Below are positions 1-10,673 of a stretch of DNA of 64,000 nucleotides, one piece after another. Each line of letters starts with the position of its first letter. Positions within the stretch are counted from its first letter, which is position 1. Both the position numbers and the translations under genes were made by a program. Origin of the DNA: Palaemon carinicauda (taxonomy: Eukaryota; Arthropoda; Malacostraca; Decapoda; Palaemonidae); assembly GCF_036898095.1 (NCBI RefSeq), contig NC_090735.1, forward strand, positions 7,770,661-7,834,660, given 5' to 3'. Under the pieces are notes generated by a model. The model saw only the letters and a program-made list of their open reading frames with translations, was not told the DNA's origin and made no database searches.

Positions 1-204
1 TAGCTAAATAATGCTACAATCTTAATTCAGCATCACTTACGAAACTGCACAGAATCATTACAATACCAAATGAAGTAAGAATAAGACTTTTACTTTGTAG
101 AGAAGAATAATTATGAATGCCTGACGACATCTACTTAAACCCGTTAAATTGGAACTGAATCTCACATCGTAACATCAAATTAGTCAAATGTGATTATAGT
201 TCAC

Positions 205-396
205 CAAACGTTCAGGTGGGCTCCACAAGGCACTAGAAGAGTTAGAAGACCCAGGCCTGCATGGCTGAGGACTATGAATCGTAAAGTAGGAAATGATGAC
301 TGGAGAAGTACTGAATTAAAAGCTCAAGATAGAGACGACTGCCGAAATCTAACCGAGACCCTTTGCGTCAATAGACGTAGGAGGAGGAGATGATGA
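205..396 (+). pseudogene. 3' fragment of an RTE-like LINE (RT C-terminal tail)
   Basis: The open frame reads through RRPRPAWLRTMNRK and then DWRSTELKAQDRDDCRNL, ending in an arginine run and stop codons at about 391. A basic RRxRPxxxW block followed by a W-R/D-R-C stretch just before the stop is how RTE/Craft-like LINE polymerases end. Only the last 60 or so codons are present, as expected of a 5'-truncated insertion. A second copy of the same tail lies at 41048-41155, which supports a dispersed repeat rather than a host exon. The family name is inferred. Confidence 0.6.
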
Positions 397-1466
<1,070 letters not shown>

Positions 1467-1678
1467 TGAAACATGAATTATAGACGTTCTCCTAGGCATA
1501 AATTCCAAACAGAGGTCGTGAGTTGCACCCACAAATCTATATCCAAACTGGATTGACATTCTAATTTTTATTTCACATATTGGTTATTTTATGAATTATT
1601 CAAGATATATTAGAACAATCGAATGAGTATGATGCTCACGTTAGTGAGGAGCTCCTTCTGTCCGTTCACTATTAACGT

Positions 1679-1679
<1 letters not shown>

Positions 1680-1729
<50 letters not shown>
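1680..1729. repeat. (GA)n microsatellite
   Basis: About 50 bp of perfect GA dinucleotide. The same motif recurs at 3171-3240 and 61363-61429, and as CT at 53035-53122 and 55478-55568. Confidence 0.97.
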
Positions 1730-1732
<3 letters not shown>

Positions 1733-2640
1733 CTTGTATACATACAAAGCACAGTAAAGAGGATTATATTTATTTTATATTTAGTCAACCTATGGAAAAT
1801 GTGGAGAAATAAATATTATACTAATTAAATCAATATCAAGTTATAGTTAGTGGTAAATATACTAACAGTCATTATCAAGTTATATGACTAAAACGGATAT
1901 TACTATTTTGAATTAATTTCGTAGAATTTTGGTTGTGGTATACTTAAAATATGGATAACTGTTCTTTCTATGTAAACAAGAATCTCCTCTTTCGAAGTCT
2001 TTCTATATATCTTTTAATAATAATATATTTTACTTCTATCGACCTCATTACCGCTGGTTCTAGTTCTAGTTTATACCATTAATTCAGTGCAGATTATAAT
2101 GAAATGCGAAGGTCAAGATGATAGAGAGTGGGGAATAAGTACGCGAAAAAGCATTGGAATTTGGCTGAACATTGTTGGAACAGTGACTCGTCTCGTCCGC
2201 CGTTTGTTATTCCTCCTTGGCAGTAAGAAATGGCCATATTTATTAAAATGTGCTGCAAAAATCTGCGTTTTCCTCTACTGTGAAGGTAATGATGAATTCA
2301 GCTATGTTCAAACAATTTTACAGTTAAATTGTTCTTCTTTCTTGGTGTGAAACGAGCCTGATAGAAGTGTATAGTATAGCCTAGGCCTATGTTTTTCGAG
2401 AAGTATCAACTTCATGCCAGATTAGGCCTACTATCAGAGTAGGCTTATCTGTACACATTCGCATAGAACGTATCATGGAATTAAAAACAAAAAAATATTA
2501 AAAACGGCAATAAAGCAGACAAAACAAATGAAGAAAACAAAATTTACAAAATGAACTCTCCTGTTAATAGAATTGAGTCATGCAAGAGTGTAGAAGCATG
2601 TGTTAAACAACAGACTTGTAGTGATGTATATTAAAAGTGA
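1730..2640. other. Unassigned region with a short ORF at 2087-2350
   Basis: An 87-codon plus-strand frame (2087-2350) begins with ATG and includes GIWLNIVGTVTRLVRRLLFLL, a mixed hydrophobic and basic stretch; a donor-like GAAG/GTAATG lies inside it near 2283-2290. I do not recognise the peptide and codon use gives no strong signal. It could be a small host exon or chance. Confidence 0.25.
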
Positions 2641-3167
2641 GAGATGAAAAACCCAAGATGAGAAAGAGGAGATCTAGAATTAAGGTTTGGAGCCTTGAAG
2701 GAGAAAAAGAGTGAGCCACTTTTAGGAGTGTGAGAATAAGACGACGGAAAAGGTTGAACTTAGATATTGGACTGAGGGGAAAGTAGCTGGGTGGACATGA
2801 AAGAAATGTGTGCAGGGGAAACAAGAATTAGTGGAAAGAACCAGCTTATACTGTGTGTCAAAGGAGAAAAATGGTGGTGGGACAGAGAGGTGCAAAAAAA
2901 ATCAGTCAAAAGAAAATCAAAGCCATTAAAAGACTGGAAAGTATGCACAAACAACAGAGGAATGGTACAGGAGAAGAGAATAAAAAGATTATAGCAGGAA
3001 AGTAAGTATAACTATTGGAAGAGTGGTAGAGCAATTGAATGAAAGGCTAGGAACAAAGGAAGGAGAAGAGAATATCAATAATATTTCAACCTTGATTCCT
3101 TGAATAAAATGCAAAGACAGGATTTGGGGCAACTGGTAGTCACCAGAGATTGGGATGCAAATACACT

Positions 3168-3251
<84 letters not shown>

Positions 3252-4050
3252 GCCACAAATGGTGGAGGGGCCAGTGATGGAGATAAGGTATACAGAAGTG
3301 AAGGGGGCATTGAGTAAAATGAAGAATGGTAAAGCACAAGGTCCATCAGAGTTTTAAATTAAATTAGTCAGGCAATAGCTACAGAGGGAGGAAGAATGGA
3401 TGGTGGATTCATTAAGAGAACTATGATAAGAGGAAATAATGCCTAAAGACTGAGTGAAGAGTCTAATGATACCTTTATCTAGGAAGAAAGATGACACTAT
3501 TGAATGGGGGTAACTACAGGGGAATTTAAGCTAACAGACCATGGTTTGAAAGTTTTTAAAGGGTACTAGAAGAGAGATTGAGAGATTGTAAAGATTGGGA
3601 AACAGCAGTATAGATTCATAGGGAGAAGAGGACTGTGCATGCTATCTTTTAAGGAAGACAGTTACATAAAAAAAAAATAGGGGGAAACTAAAAGCTCTAA
3701 TGTTCTTTTGTAGATTTAGAGAAAGCTTATGATAGAATACCAAGAGAAGTGATGATTTGGTGCTTAAGGAAGGGGAAAGTCTTAGAGAAGTTGGTTAGAA
3801 TGGTAGAGATGGTGTTAAAAAAAAATGGACAAAAGTAATAATAGCTGTTGGTCCTGTTGGAGAATTAGAAAACTTTGAAGTAGTATTGGATTACACAATG
3901 GGTCAGCATTAAGCTCACTTTTATTTGTGCTGGTCTTAAATGTGTTAAGTGAAGAAATGAGAAGTTGTGCGAGTTGCTATATGCAGATGATTTAGTGATT
4001 ACCACTGAAAATGAGGAAGACTTACTGAGAAGTGTTGTAGAGTGGCAAGA
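2640..4050 (+). pseudogene. Decayed RTE-like LINE (linker and reverse transcriptase remnants)
   Basis: Pieces of one polymerase appear in order on the plus strand. At 2791-2994 there is a KWWWDREVQ..VKRKSKPLKDWK linker typical of the region between endonuclease and RT. At 3298-3357 comes GALSKMKNGKAQGPSEF, the first RT block. At 3965-4048 comes LLYADDLVITTENEEDLL, RT motif C with the catalytic YADD. Between them lie stops, frameshifts, a (GA)n tract and a poly-G run, so the copy is dead. The 3' part is missing; the sequence passes directly into the pentamer array at 4051. Confidence 0.72.
3171..3252. repeat. (GA)n microsatellite followed by a G run
   Basis: About 70 bp of GA followed by 12 consecutive G, inside the decayed LINE. 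It separates the linker and RT block remnants. Confidence 0.95.
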
Positions 4051-4775
4051 GACTTATACCTTACCTACTCTTACCTTCCTACTTATCTACTCATACCATC
4101 CTACTTATACCTTACCCACTCTTACCTTCCTACTTATCTACTCATACCATCCTACTTATACCTTACCCACTCTTACCTTCCTACTTATCTACTCATACCA
4201 TCCTACTTATACCTTACCCACTCTTACCTTACCTACTCTTGCCTTACTGTACCTTACTTTACCTTACCTTACCATATCTATACCTGCCATTACCTACTCT
4301 TACCTTACCTTACCTTACCCTACCCTTCCCTTCCCTTCCCTTCCCTCCTGCTTACATCTTCCTAGTTACCTACTCTTACACTCCTACTTATACCTTATCT
4401 TACCTTACCTTAGCTAACCTACCCTTACCTTAGCTAACCTACCCTTACCTTAGCTAATCTACCCGTACCTTACCTTACCTTAATTAACCTACCCCTACCT
4501 TACCTTACCTTACCTTAATTAACCTACCCCTACCTTACCTTACCTTACCTACCCTACTCTACTCTTACCTTAGCTAACCTAACCTTACCTTAGCTAACCT
4601 AACCTAACCTTTCCTTACCTTACTTTGCCTTACCTTACTTTACCTACTCTACCCGTACCTTAGTTACCCTACCCTTATCTTACCTACTCTACCCTTACCT
4701 TAGCTACCCTACCCTTACCTTACCTAACCTTACCTTACCTAACCTTACCTTACCTTACCTTACCTTACCTACCAT
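4051..4775. repeat. Telomere-like pentamer array (ACCTT/CCTAA) with 51-bp higher-order units
   Basis: About 725 bp made almost wholly of ACCTT-type pentamers, with patches of CCTAA (complement TTAGG, the arthropod telomere unit). At its 5' end a 51-bp unit repeats three times plus a part, with starts at 4058, 4109, 4160 and 4211. Because 51 is a multiple of three, long stop-free Thr/Leu/Tyr-rich frames arise that are not genes. The array abuts the broken end of the RTE-like LINE. Confidence 0.9.
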
Positions 4776-5165
4776 ACAGTGTCATATTCGAGCTTTAACT
4801 TTGTGCAGTAAATAAATAATGAAAATAAGAGTTGCACCTTAGCCTTTTATTCCTTAAACTAAACAAGTTCCTCAAATTCCTACCTGGCCTTATGCAATCC
4901 CCAGCCTAAGGAGATCTACAGCTTTAGGCAAAGATAAATTCAAGAAAAGCTTCAGACTAACTTGAATAGGAAGCTAGGGCTTAACTGACAAAGGGTACCA
5001 ACAGTTCTAACTTACCTTATACAGTGTTCAATTCAATTTTGTTAGGTTTATATGCTATGAAAATGTTGGTGAACTAGTTTATATAGTGAAGGTTGGTAAC
5101 ATTAGTTTAAGACTTACTAATCATGATTATGTTGCATTTACGAAATTTCTGCTTGGGGTAAAAAG

Positions 5166-5168
<3 letters not shown>
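4776..5168. other. Unassigned sequence between pentamer array and Penelope pair
   Basis: AT-rich with no protein-like frame and no recognisable repeat. Confidence 0.5.

Positions 5169-5240
<72 letters not shown>
5169..5240. repeat. (TA)n microsatellite flanking the Penelope-like pair
   Basis: About 72 bp of TA dinucleotide directly abutting the outer end of the left Penelope arm. A matching tract (9437-9495) lies beyond the right arm. Confidence 0.97.
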
Positions 5241-5244
<4 letters not shown>

Positions 5245-5280
5245 CACTATGCTGGAGGAAGGATCAGAAAAACGAAATTC

Positions 5281-5322
5281 TTGGACTAGCGCTTTCGTAT
5301 TGTCATACCTCTTCAGGTCCAA
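5281..5322 (-). ncRNA. Hammerhead ribozyme motif (left Penelope copy)
   Basis: This is the exact reverse complement of 9319-9360; see that entry for the fold. It lies 3' of the coding region of the left copy, between its stop codon and the terminal (TA)n tract. Confidence 0.75.
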
Positions 5323-5462
5323 TTGATACAAAGTTAAGTACAGGATCAAAGTCACCTTTGCGACAGCAGCAAACAAGAAATAATACAATAACATAAAAAA
5401 TTAGCACACAACTAGTTTAAAATTATAGATAGTTTAAAAATCAGTGAGTTTAAAAATTACAG

Positions 5463-6918
5463 TTAGTTTAAAAATGACAATTGTTTAAATACATTGTTTA
5501 TAAGTAGTTCATCAAGTTTATACATTCCTGGGCTATTGTTGATCAATTTTACACGGTTTTTCTTTATGATGCATGATTCAATGATATTTCGTTTTGTTAT
5601 GTCCTTACAATATAAAATTTCTTTTGCCCCTTTCCAATTAATAGTGTGATTATGGTTATTCATATGCTGAAACAAACTACTTGTTTGGTTTCCTGTTCGA
5701 ACATTATATCTGTGTTGTTTTAGTCTCGTTTCAAGGTCTTTACCACTTTGTCCTACATATCTTTTATTGCATTGATTACATGGGATTTCATAAACACATC
5801 CATTGCTTTGTACAGGTGAATTTCTAATTAACATATCCTTTAAAGTACCATTTTTAAAAATAACATTAACATTAAAAACTTTCATTAATTTAGGAATTGT
5901 CAAGAAATTATTGTGGAAGGGTAAGATGAGAAGGTTTTGCATATTAAAATCAGTTTTAGAGTCAGTTTCATAAAAAGTTTTCTTTGCTTTATAGAAAGCT
6001 GTGTCGATAAAATTCTCCGGGTATTGTAAATTACCTGCAATTTCCCGGATCTTCCCAAGCTCAGCATCAAGGAATTGAGGGCAACTGACCCGCAGTGCCC
6101 TTAAAAACATAGATGAAAATACCATCATTTTTGTCCTAGGATGATGATTGGAGTAAAAATGAACGTATGAATCCACATTTGTCGGTTTTCTATAAACTGA
6201 GAATCTAAAACCTCTATCATTTCTTAAAATTAACACATCTAAAAATGCCAACCTATTGTCTACTTCTGTTTCAATTTTAAATTTTATAGTCGGTACTAAA
6301 TTATTTATTGCTGTTAAAAACATGTTTTCATTTTTGTTGATGGGCCAAGCACAGAATATGTCGTCAACATACCTAACCCAAAGGATGCCAGTAGGTAGTA
6401 TTCTTGGAAGGTACCTGGTTTCAAAAAATTCCATATATAAATTACTCAACAATGGTGACAGAGGGTTTCCCATTGCCATGCCAAATTTTTGTTCATAATA
6501 TTTCTTTCCAAAGACAAATTTGCAACCCTTAATACATAGTTTTATTAATTTTATCATGGTGTTGGAATCAACAGAGAAAGTATATTTTTCAATTTCTTCC
6601 TCGAGAAATTCTAGTAATTCATCTACTGGCACCTTCGTGAATAGGGAGTTGACGTCAAAACTTATCATCTTAAAATCATAATTAAAATTGAACCTTCTCA
6701 ACCTGCTAATAAAATCAATATTGTTCTCAACAGACACACCTGAAATATTTCCGAGCATAGGAGACAACTCTTTAACTAGCCACTTTGATAATCTATATGT
6801 ACAGGAGCCCACAGAACTTATAATAGGTCTCACGGGATTATTTTGCTTATGCGTTTTAACAACTCCATACAGATATGGTAGAGTTGGACAAGTAGTTGTA
6901 AACCTGGGTAAGAGTTCT
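5463..6918 (-). pseudogene. Penelope-like RT/GIY-YIG polyprotein, N-terminally truncated
   Basis: An open minus-strand frame runs from the inversion junction to the stop at 5463. It covers roughly the last 470-480 residues of the protein encoded at 6923-9178 and is otherwise nearly identical. It retains RT motif A (ISFDVNS), motif B (FGMAMGNPLSP), motif C (YVDD) and the C-terminal GIY-YIG nuclease (VYEI..YVG). There is no proper start: the frame begins at the break, so it is a 5'-truncated copy. Confidence 0.88.
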
Positions 6919-6922
6919 TCGA

Positions 6923-9178
6923 GTGAAACTACAACGCAAGTTTTTACGCAAGTGCATGGAGGAACAAGTTATTCCGAGGTCTCTGACAAATAGACGATTA
7001 AACCACTTGGCCACAACACCCTACGAAGAATATCATCGGCTTATCCTCGGAAAACATCTTGAACTGGCACAAATAGAGGAAAAGGCATCTTTTCAAGAAC
7101 TAAGAAAACAGAAGACAATCATATTGAATATAATTCCAAATGACTGGGTAAATACCGTTTTCGATTTTTGTTACAACAAATTGCGATTAAAATGTGCTAA
7201 AATAAGTAGAAAACACAACAACAAAATGAACAGGTTAATACAACAAAGTAAGTGGACTACTAATGCTAGTGACAATTTTGTTTGCAATATCTCCAATAAA
7301 CCGTTGGACAATACTACCTCAGCAGCTTTGGGATATGGGATAAACTTCTCTGTTAAACAAAACATTGATTGGACTGATATCGGCAATGCATTTTGTAAAT
7401 TGGAAAAATATGGTAACATTTCATTAGAGGAAATTAATATATGTAAGGGTATAGTATACGGTCTCTCAAGTAATAGTTTGCCCGCAAATGTTCCATTAAG
7501 ATTTTTGAACGCCTATAAAAAGCTAAAGAAAGATGAAGATTTATACATTACGAGAGCAGATAAATCTAATACTTTAGTCCTTATGAATCAGACAGACTAT
7601 GATAGCAAAATGTTAGAACTACTCTCAGACAGAGAAACCTATGAAGAAACAAGAAATAACCCATTAGATAAAACCAACGCTTCATTCAACAGAAATATCA
7701 AAACTATTTTAAAAGATTATAAAGAACTCTTACCCAGGTTTACAACTACTTGTCCAACTCTACCATATCTGTATGGAGTTGTTAAAACGCATAAGCAAAA
7801 TAATCCCGTGAGACCTATTATAAGTTCTGTGGGCTCCTGTACATATAGATTATCAAAGTGGCTAGTTAAAGAGTTGTCTCCTATGCTCGGAAATATTTCA
7901 GGTGTGTCTGTTGAGAACAATATTGATTTTATTAGCAGGTTGAGAAGGTTCAATTTTAATTATGATTTTAAGATGATAAGTTTTGACGTCAACTCCCTAT
8001 TCACGAAGGTGTCAGTAGATGAATTACTAGAATTTCTCGAGGAAGAAATTGAAAAATATACTTTCTCTGTTGATTCCAACACCATGATAAAATTAATAAA
8101 ACTATGTATTAAGGGTTGCAAATTTGTCTTTGGAAAGAAATATTATGAACAAAAATTTGGCATGGCAATGGGAAACCCTCTGTCACCATTGTTGAGTAAT
8201 TTATATATGGAATTTTTTGAAACCAGGTACCTTCCAAGAATACTACCTACTGGCATCCTTTGGGTTAGGTATGTTGACGACATATTCTGTGCTTGGCCCA
8301 TCAACAAAAATGAAAACATGTTTTTAACAGCAATAAATAATTTAGTACCGACTATAAAATTTAAAATTGAAACAGAAGTAGACAATAGGTTGGCATTTTT
8401 AGATGTGTTAATTTTAAGAAATGATAGAGGTTTTAGATTCTCAGTTTATAGAAAACCGACAAATGTGGATTCATACGTTCATTTTTACTCCAATCATCAT
8501 CCTAGGACAAAAATGATGGTATTTTCATCTATGTTTTTAAGGGCACTGCGGGTCAGTTGCCCTCAATTCCTTGATGCTGAGCTTGGGAAGATCCGGGAAA
8601 TTGCAGGTAATTTACAATACCCGGAGAATTTTATCGACACAGCTTTCTATAAAGCAAAGAAAACTTTTTATGAAACTGACTCTAAAACTGATTTTAATAT
8701 GCAAAACCTTCTCATCTTACCCTTCCACAATAATTTCTTGACAATTCCTAAATTAATGAAAGTTTTTAATGTTAATGTTATTTTTAAAAATGGTACTTTA
8801 AAGGATATGTTAATTAGAAATTCACCTGTACAAAGCAATGGATGTGTTTATGAAATCCCATGTAATCAATGCAATAAAAGATATGTAGGACAAAGTGGTA
8901 AAGACCTTGAAACGAGACTAAAACAACACAGATATAATGTTCGAACAGGAAACCAAACAAGTAGTTTGTTTCAGCATATGAATAACCATAATCACACTAT
9001 TAATTGGAAAGGGGCAAAAGAAATTTTATATTGTAAGGACATAACAAAACGAAATATCATTGAATCATGCATCATAAAGAAAAACCGTGTAAAATTGATC
9101 AACAATAGCCCAGGAATGTATAAACTTGATGAACTACTTATAAACAATGTATTTAAACAATTGTCATTTTTAAACTAA
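6923..9178 (+). CDS. Penelope-like reverse transcriptase with C-terminal GIY-YIG endonuclease
   Basis: A 751-codon frame with no internal stop. Residues about 290-300 hold NPVRPIISS; 351-357 motif A (ISFDVNS, catalytic Asp); 411-422 motif B (FGMAMGNPLSPL); 447-453 motif C (RYVDDIF); then NRLAFLDVLIL. Residues about 638-670 form the GIY-YIG module: CVYEIPC, KRYVG and the arginine of LKQHR, followed by a glutamate in NIIES near 713. In this family RT is telomerase-related and the nuclease nicks the target to prime cDNA synthesis. The frame opens with GTG at 6923, only five bases past the inversion junction, and the first ATG is at 6956, so the true N terminus is probably truncated. Confidence 0.92.
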   Translation: MKLQRKFLRKCMEEQVIPRSLTNRRLNHLATTPYEEYHRLILGKHLELAQIEEKASFQELRKQKTIILNIIPNDWVNTVFDFCYNKLRLKCAKISRKHNNKMNRLIQQSKWTTNASDNFVCNISNKPLDNTTSAALGYGINFSVKQNIDWTDIGNAFCKLEKYGNISLEEINICKGIVYGLSSNSLPANVPLRFLNAYKKLKKDEDLYITRADKSNTLVLMNQTDYDSKMLELLSDRETYEETRNNPLDKTNASFNRNIKTILKDYKELLPRFTTTCPTLPYLYGVVKTHKQNNPVRPIISSVGSCTYRLSKWLVKELSPMLGNISGVSVENNIDFISRLRRFNFNYDFKMISFDVNSLFTKVSVDELLEFLEEEIEKYTFSVDSNTMIKLIKLCIKGCKFVFGKKYYEQKFGMAMGNPLSPLLSNLYMEFFETRYLPRILPTGILWVRYVDDIFCAWPINKNENMFLTAINNLVPTIKFKIETEVDNRLAFLDVLILRNDRGFRFSVYRKPTNVDSYVHFYSNHHPRTKMMVFSSMFLRALRVSCPQFLDAELGKIREIAGNLQYPENFIDTAFYKAKKTFYETDSKTDFNMQNLLILPFHNNFLTIPKLMKVFNVNVIFKNGTLKDMLIRNSPVQSNGCVYEIPCNQCNKRYVGQSGKDLETRLKQHRYNVRTGNQTSSLFQHMNNHNHTINWKGAKEILYCKDITKRNIIESCIIKKNRVKLINNSPGMYKLDELLINNVFKQLSFLN

Positions 9179-9318
9179 CTGTAATTTTTAAACTCACTGA
9201 TTTTTAAACTATCTATAATTTTAAACTAGTTGTGTGCTAATTTTTTATGTTATTGTATTATTTCTTGTTTGCTGCTGTCGCAAAGGTGACTTTGATCCTG
9301 TACTTAACTTTGTATCAA

Positions 9319-9360
9319 TTGGACCTGAAGAGGTATGACAATACGAAAGCGCTAGTCCAA
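9319..9360 (+). ncRNA. Hammerhead ribozyme motif in the Penelope 3' region
   Basis: The order of elements matches a hammerhead. Stem I strand TTGGAC (9319-9324) is followed by core CTGAAGA (9325-9331, fits CUGANGA). Stem II has GTAT/ATAC pairing (9333-9336 with 9341-9344) around GACA. Next come GAA (9345-9347) and a self-complementary AGCGCT stem III (9348-9353). The cleavage site follows A9354, and stem I closes with GTCCAA (9355-9360), a perfect six-base match. Hammerheads are established components of Penelope-like elements. Oddities are an unpaired G in stem II and a loop-less stem III, which in known short-stem III hammerheads favours dimeric cleavage. Confidence 0.78.
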
Positions 9361-9433
9361 GAATTTCGTTTTTCTGATCCTTCCTCCAGCATAGTGACAA
9401 ATTTATACATCGCATACCTCAGCGATAGATCGT

Positions 9434-9436
<3 letters not shown>

Positions 9437-9495
<59 letters not shown>
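9437..9495. repeat. (TA)n microsatellite
   Basis: About 59 bp of TA, about 35 bp past the end of the right Penelope copy. Confidence 0.96.
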
Positions 9496-9499
<4 letters not shown>

Positions 9500-10498
9500 T
9501 TGTGTAACTGTTGATTACTGATTCTGGTACTGGCTTTGGTGGTGTGGAGTGAAATAGATTGAAAAAATATTGATACTGTCAACTTAAACAGTTTGCTCAA
9601 GTTTATACAGTATGTAGTAAAAGGGTTAAAGAATGCCAAGTTACTTTAAAATTATGGTAAATAAAAATTTACCATAAGACTTGGTTTTGTACAGGATTTT
9701 TGTCTGGTTTTGTATTAATCAATAGAAATGTGAACAGCAATACCATTTGCCATTTCCAAAGTTTAATACTGATGTTTGGGTCTGTGATGGTGTCTTATCG
9801 CTCAGCGGTATTCATGACTAACGTAGTGATTACCTAACGATTAGACCCTATAGCTCAAACTAAATCTTTTATGAATAAATTTCCACATGTTTCCCCACTT
9901 TATATCATGCCAAGAAACATCTGAGTTTTAGCAAAAATCTTTTCCATACAAGTTTTCCCAACAACAGGGATTCATCCCTTGAGCTGAGTTATGCCTGGCT
10001 AGATGGAAGTCATGAGTCATGACTTTCAAGTTAATTATTGGTCTTATAGCCATGCAATAAAGGTATATATTAAAAGAACTTTCATGGAAATGTATATGAT
10101 AGAATGAATTATTAAAGATTCTGTAGAGAGTAGGATTCCCCTGCAGTATAGTACCTAGAAATCAGTCCTTGAAGTAAAGTATAGAGGTTAGGAAAAAACT
10201 GCTCAGTGAATCATTTCCTTTAGGCAGGACTGTATCCCCCATAACCTTGACTAGATAAGACAAACGTTGATTAAATGTAGGTCTCATTGTTGTAAGTTAC
10301 AGAAAATTATTGCCAAGACAAGTTCCCTTTTGCAGGGCCCATCATTGACATTCAAGTGAATAAATCAAAGTTTGATAGGAGAAAATATATCAGGAAGACC
10401 TTTGTCTAGTGCGTAGATATATGGTGGCATAGAGCAGACGAAAGAATTCTTGGGGATTAATTAAGGAATATTAATAGTCTTGAACCTAAGAAAAATAT
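9496..10498. other. Unassigned sequence between Penelope pair and DIRS-A
   Basis: No protein-like frame or repeat recognised. It forms the left flank of DIRS-A and carries none of DIRS-B's missing left end. Confidence 0.5.
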
Positions 10499-10500
10499 AT

Positions 10501-10673
10501 TTTCAATATTAAACTTAGCCGGTGATCATATAAGCTGCAACTCTGTTGCTCGACAGAAAAACCTACAGTCAAAATACGCCAGCGATCGCTATGCAGGTGG
10601 GGGTGTACATCAACAGCGCCATCTGTCGAGCAGGTACTTAGTACTCCAAGTAAACAAAGAACCAATTTTCTCT
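10501..10673 (+). repeat. DIRS-A left inverted terminal repeat
   Basis: Reads TTTCAATATTAAACTTAGCC then GGTGATCATATAAGCTGC, and is the reverse complement of the right repeat apart from the outer about 20 bp. The outer edge reappears complemented in the internal region at 16736-16775. Confidence 0.9.

Larger units (their letters stand above)
5241..6918 (-). mobile_element. Penelope-like element, left copy, 5'-truncated and inverted
   Basis: The whole segment is the reverse complement of 7722-9402 with very few differences; one is a Pro/Ser change near 6629 versus 8012. It contains the RT core from the NPVRPII block to the GIY-YIG nuclease, the 3' untranslated region and a hammerhead ribozyme motif. 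Its 5' part is missing: homology stops abruptly at 6918, where the right copy begins in the opposite orientation. Inverted, partly truncated pairs are a known arrangement for Penelope-like elements. The near identity of the arms points to a recent event or gene conversion. Confidence 0.9.
6919..9402 (+). mobile_element. Penelope-like element, right copy (near full length)
   Basis: The element holds one long frame (RT plus GIY-YIG), a 3' region of about 220 bp with a hammerhead ribozyme, and an end at the CAGCATAGTGACAAA boundary shared with the inverted left copy. It starts at the inversion junction, so its 5' untranslated region and perhaps the first codons are lost. The flanking (TA)n tracts suggest insertion into or next to AT microsatellite DNA. 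Whether it is mobile cannot be told from sequence alone. Confidence 0.88.

Noticed and set aside
2989..3357. Ser-Leu and Glu-Arg repeat ORFs over (GA)n tracts
   Set aside because: Artefacts of the microsatellite, and on both strands.
3965..4433. 150-codon Thr/Leu/Tyr-rich ORF in the pentamer array
   Set aside because: Apart from the first 25 or so codons (an RT motif C remnant), it is translation of ACCTT repeats whose 51-bp unit happens to keep phase.
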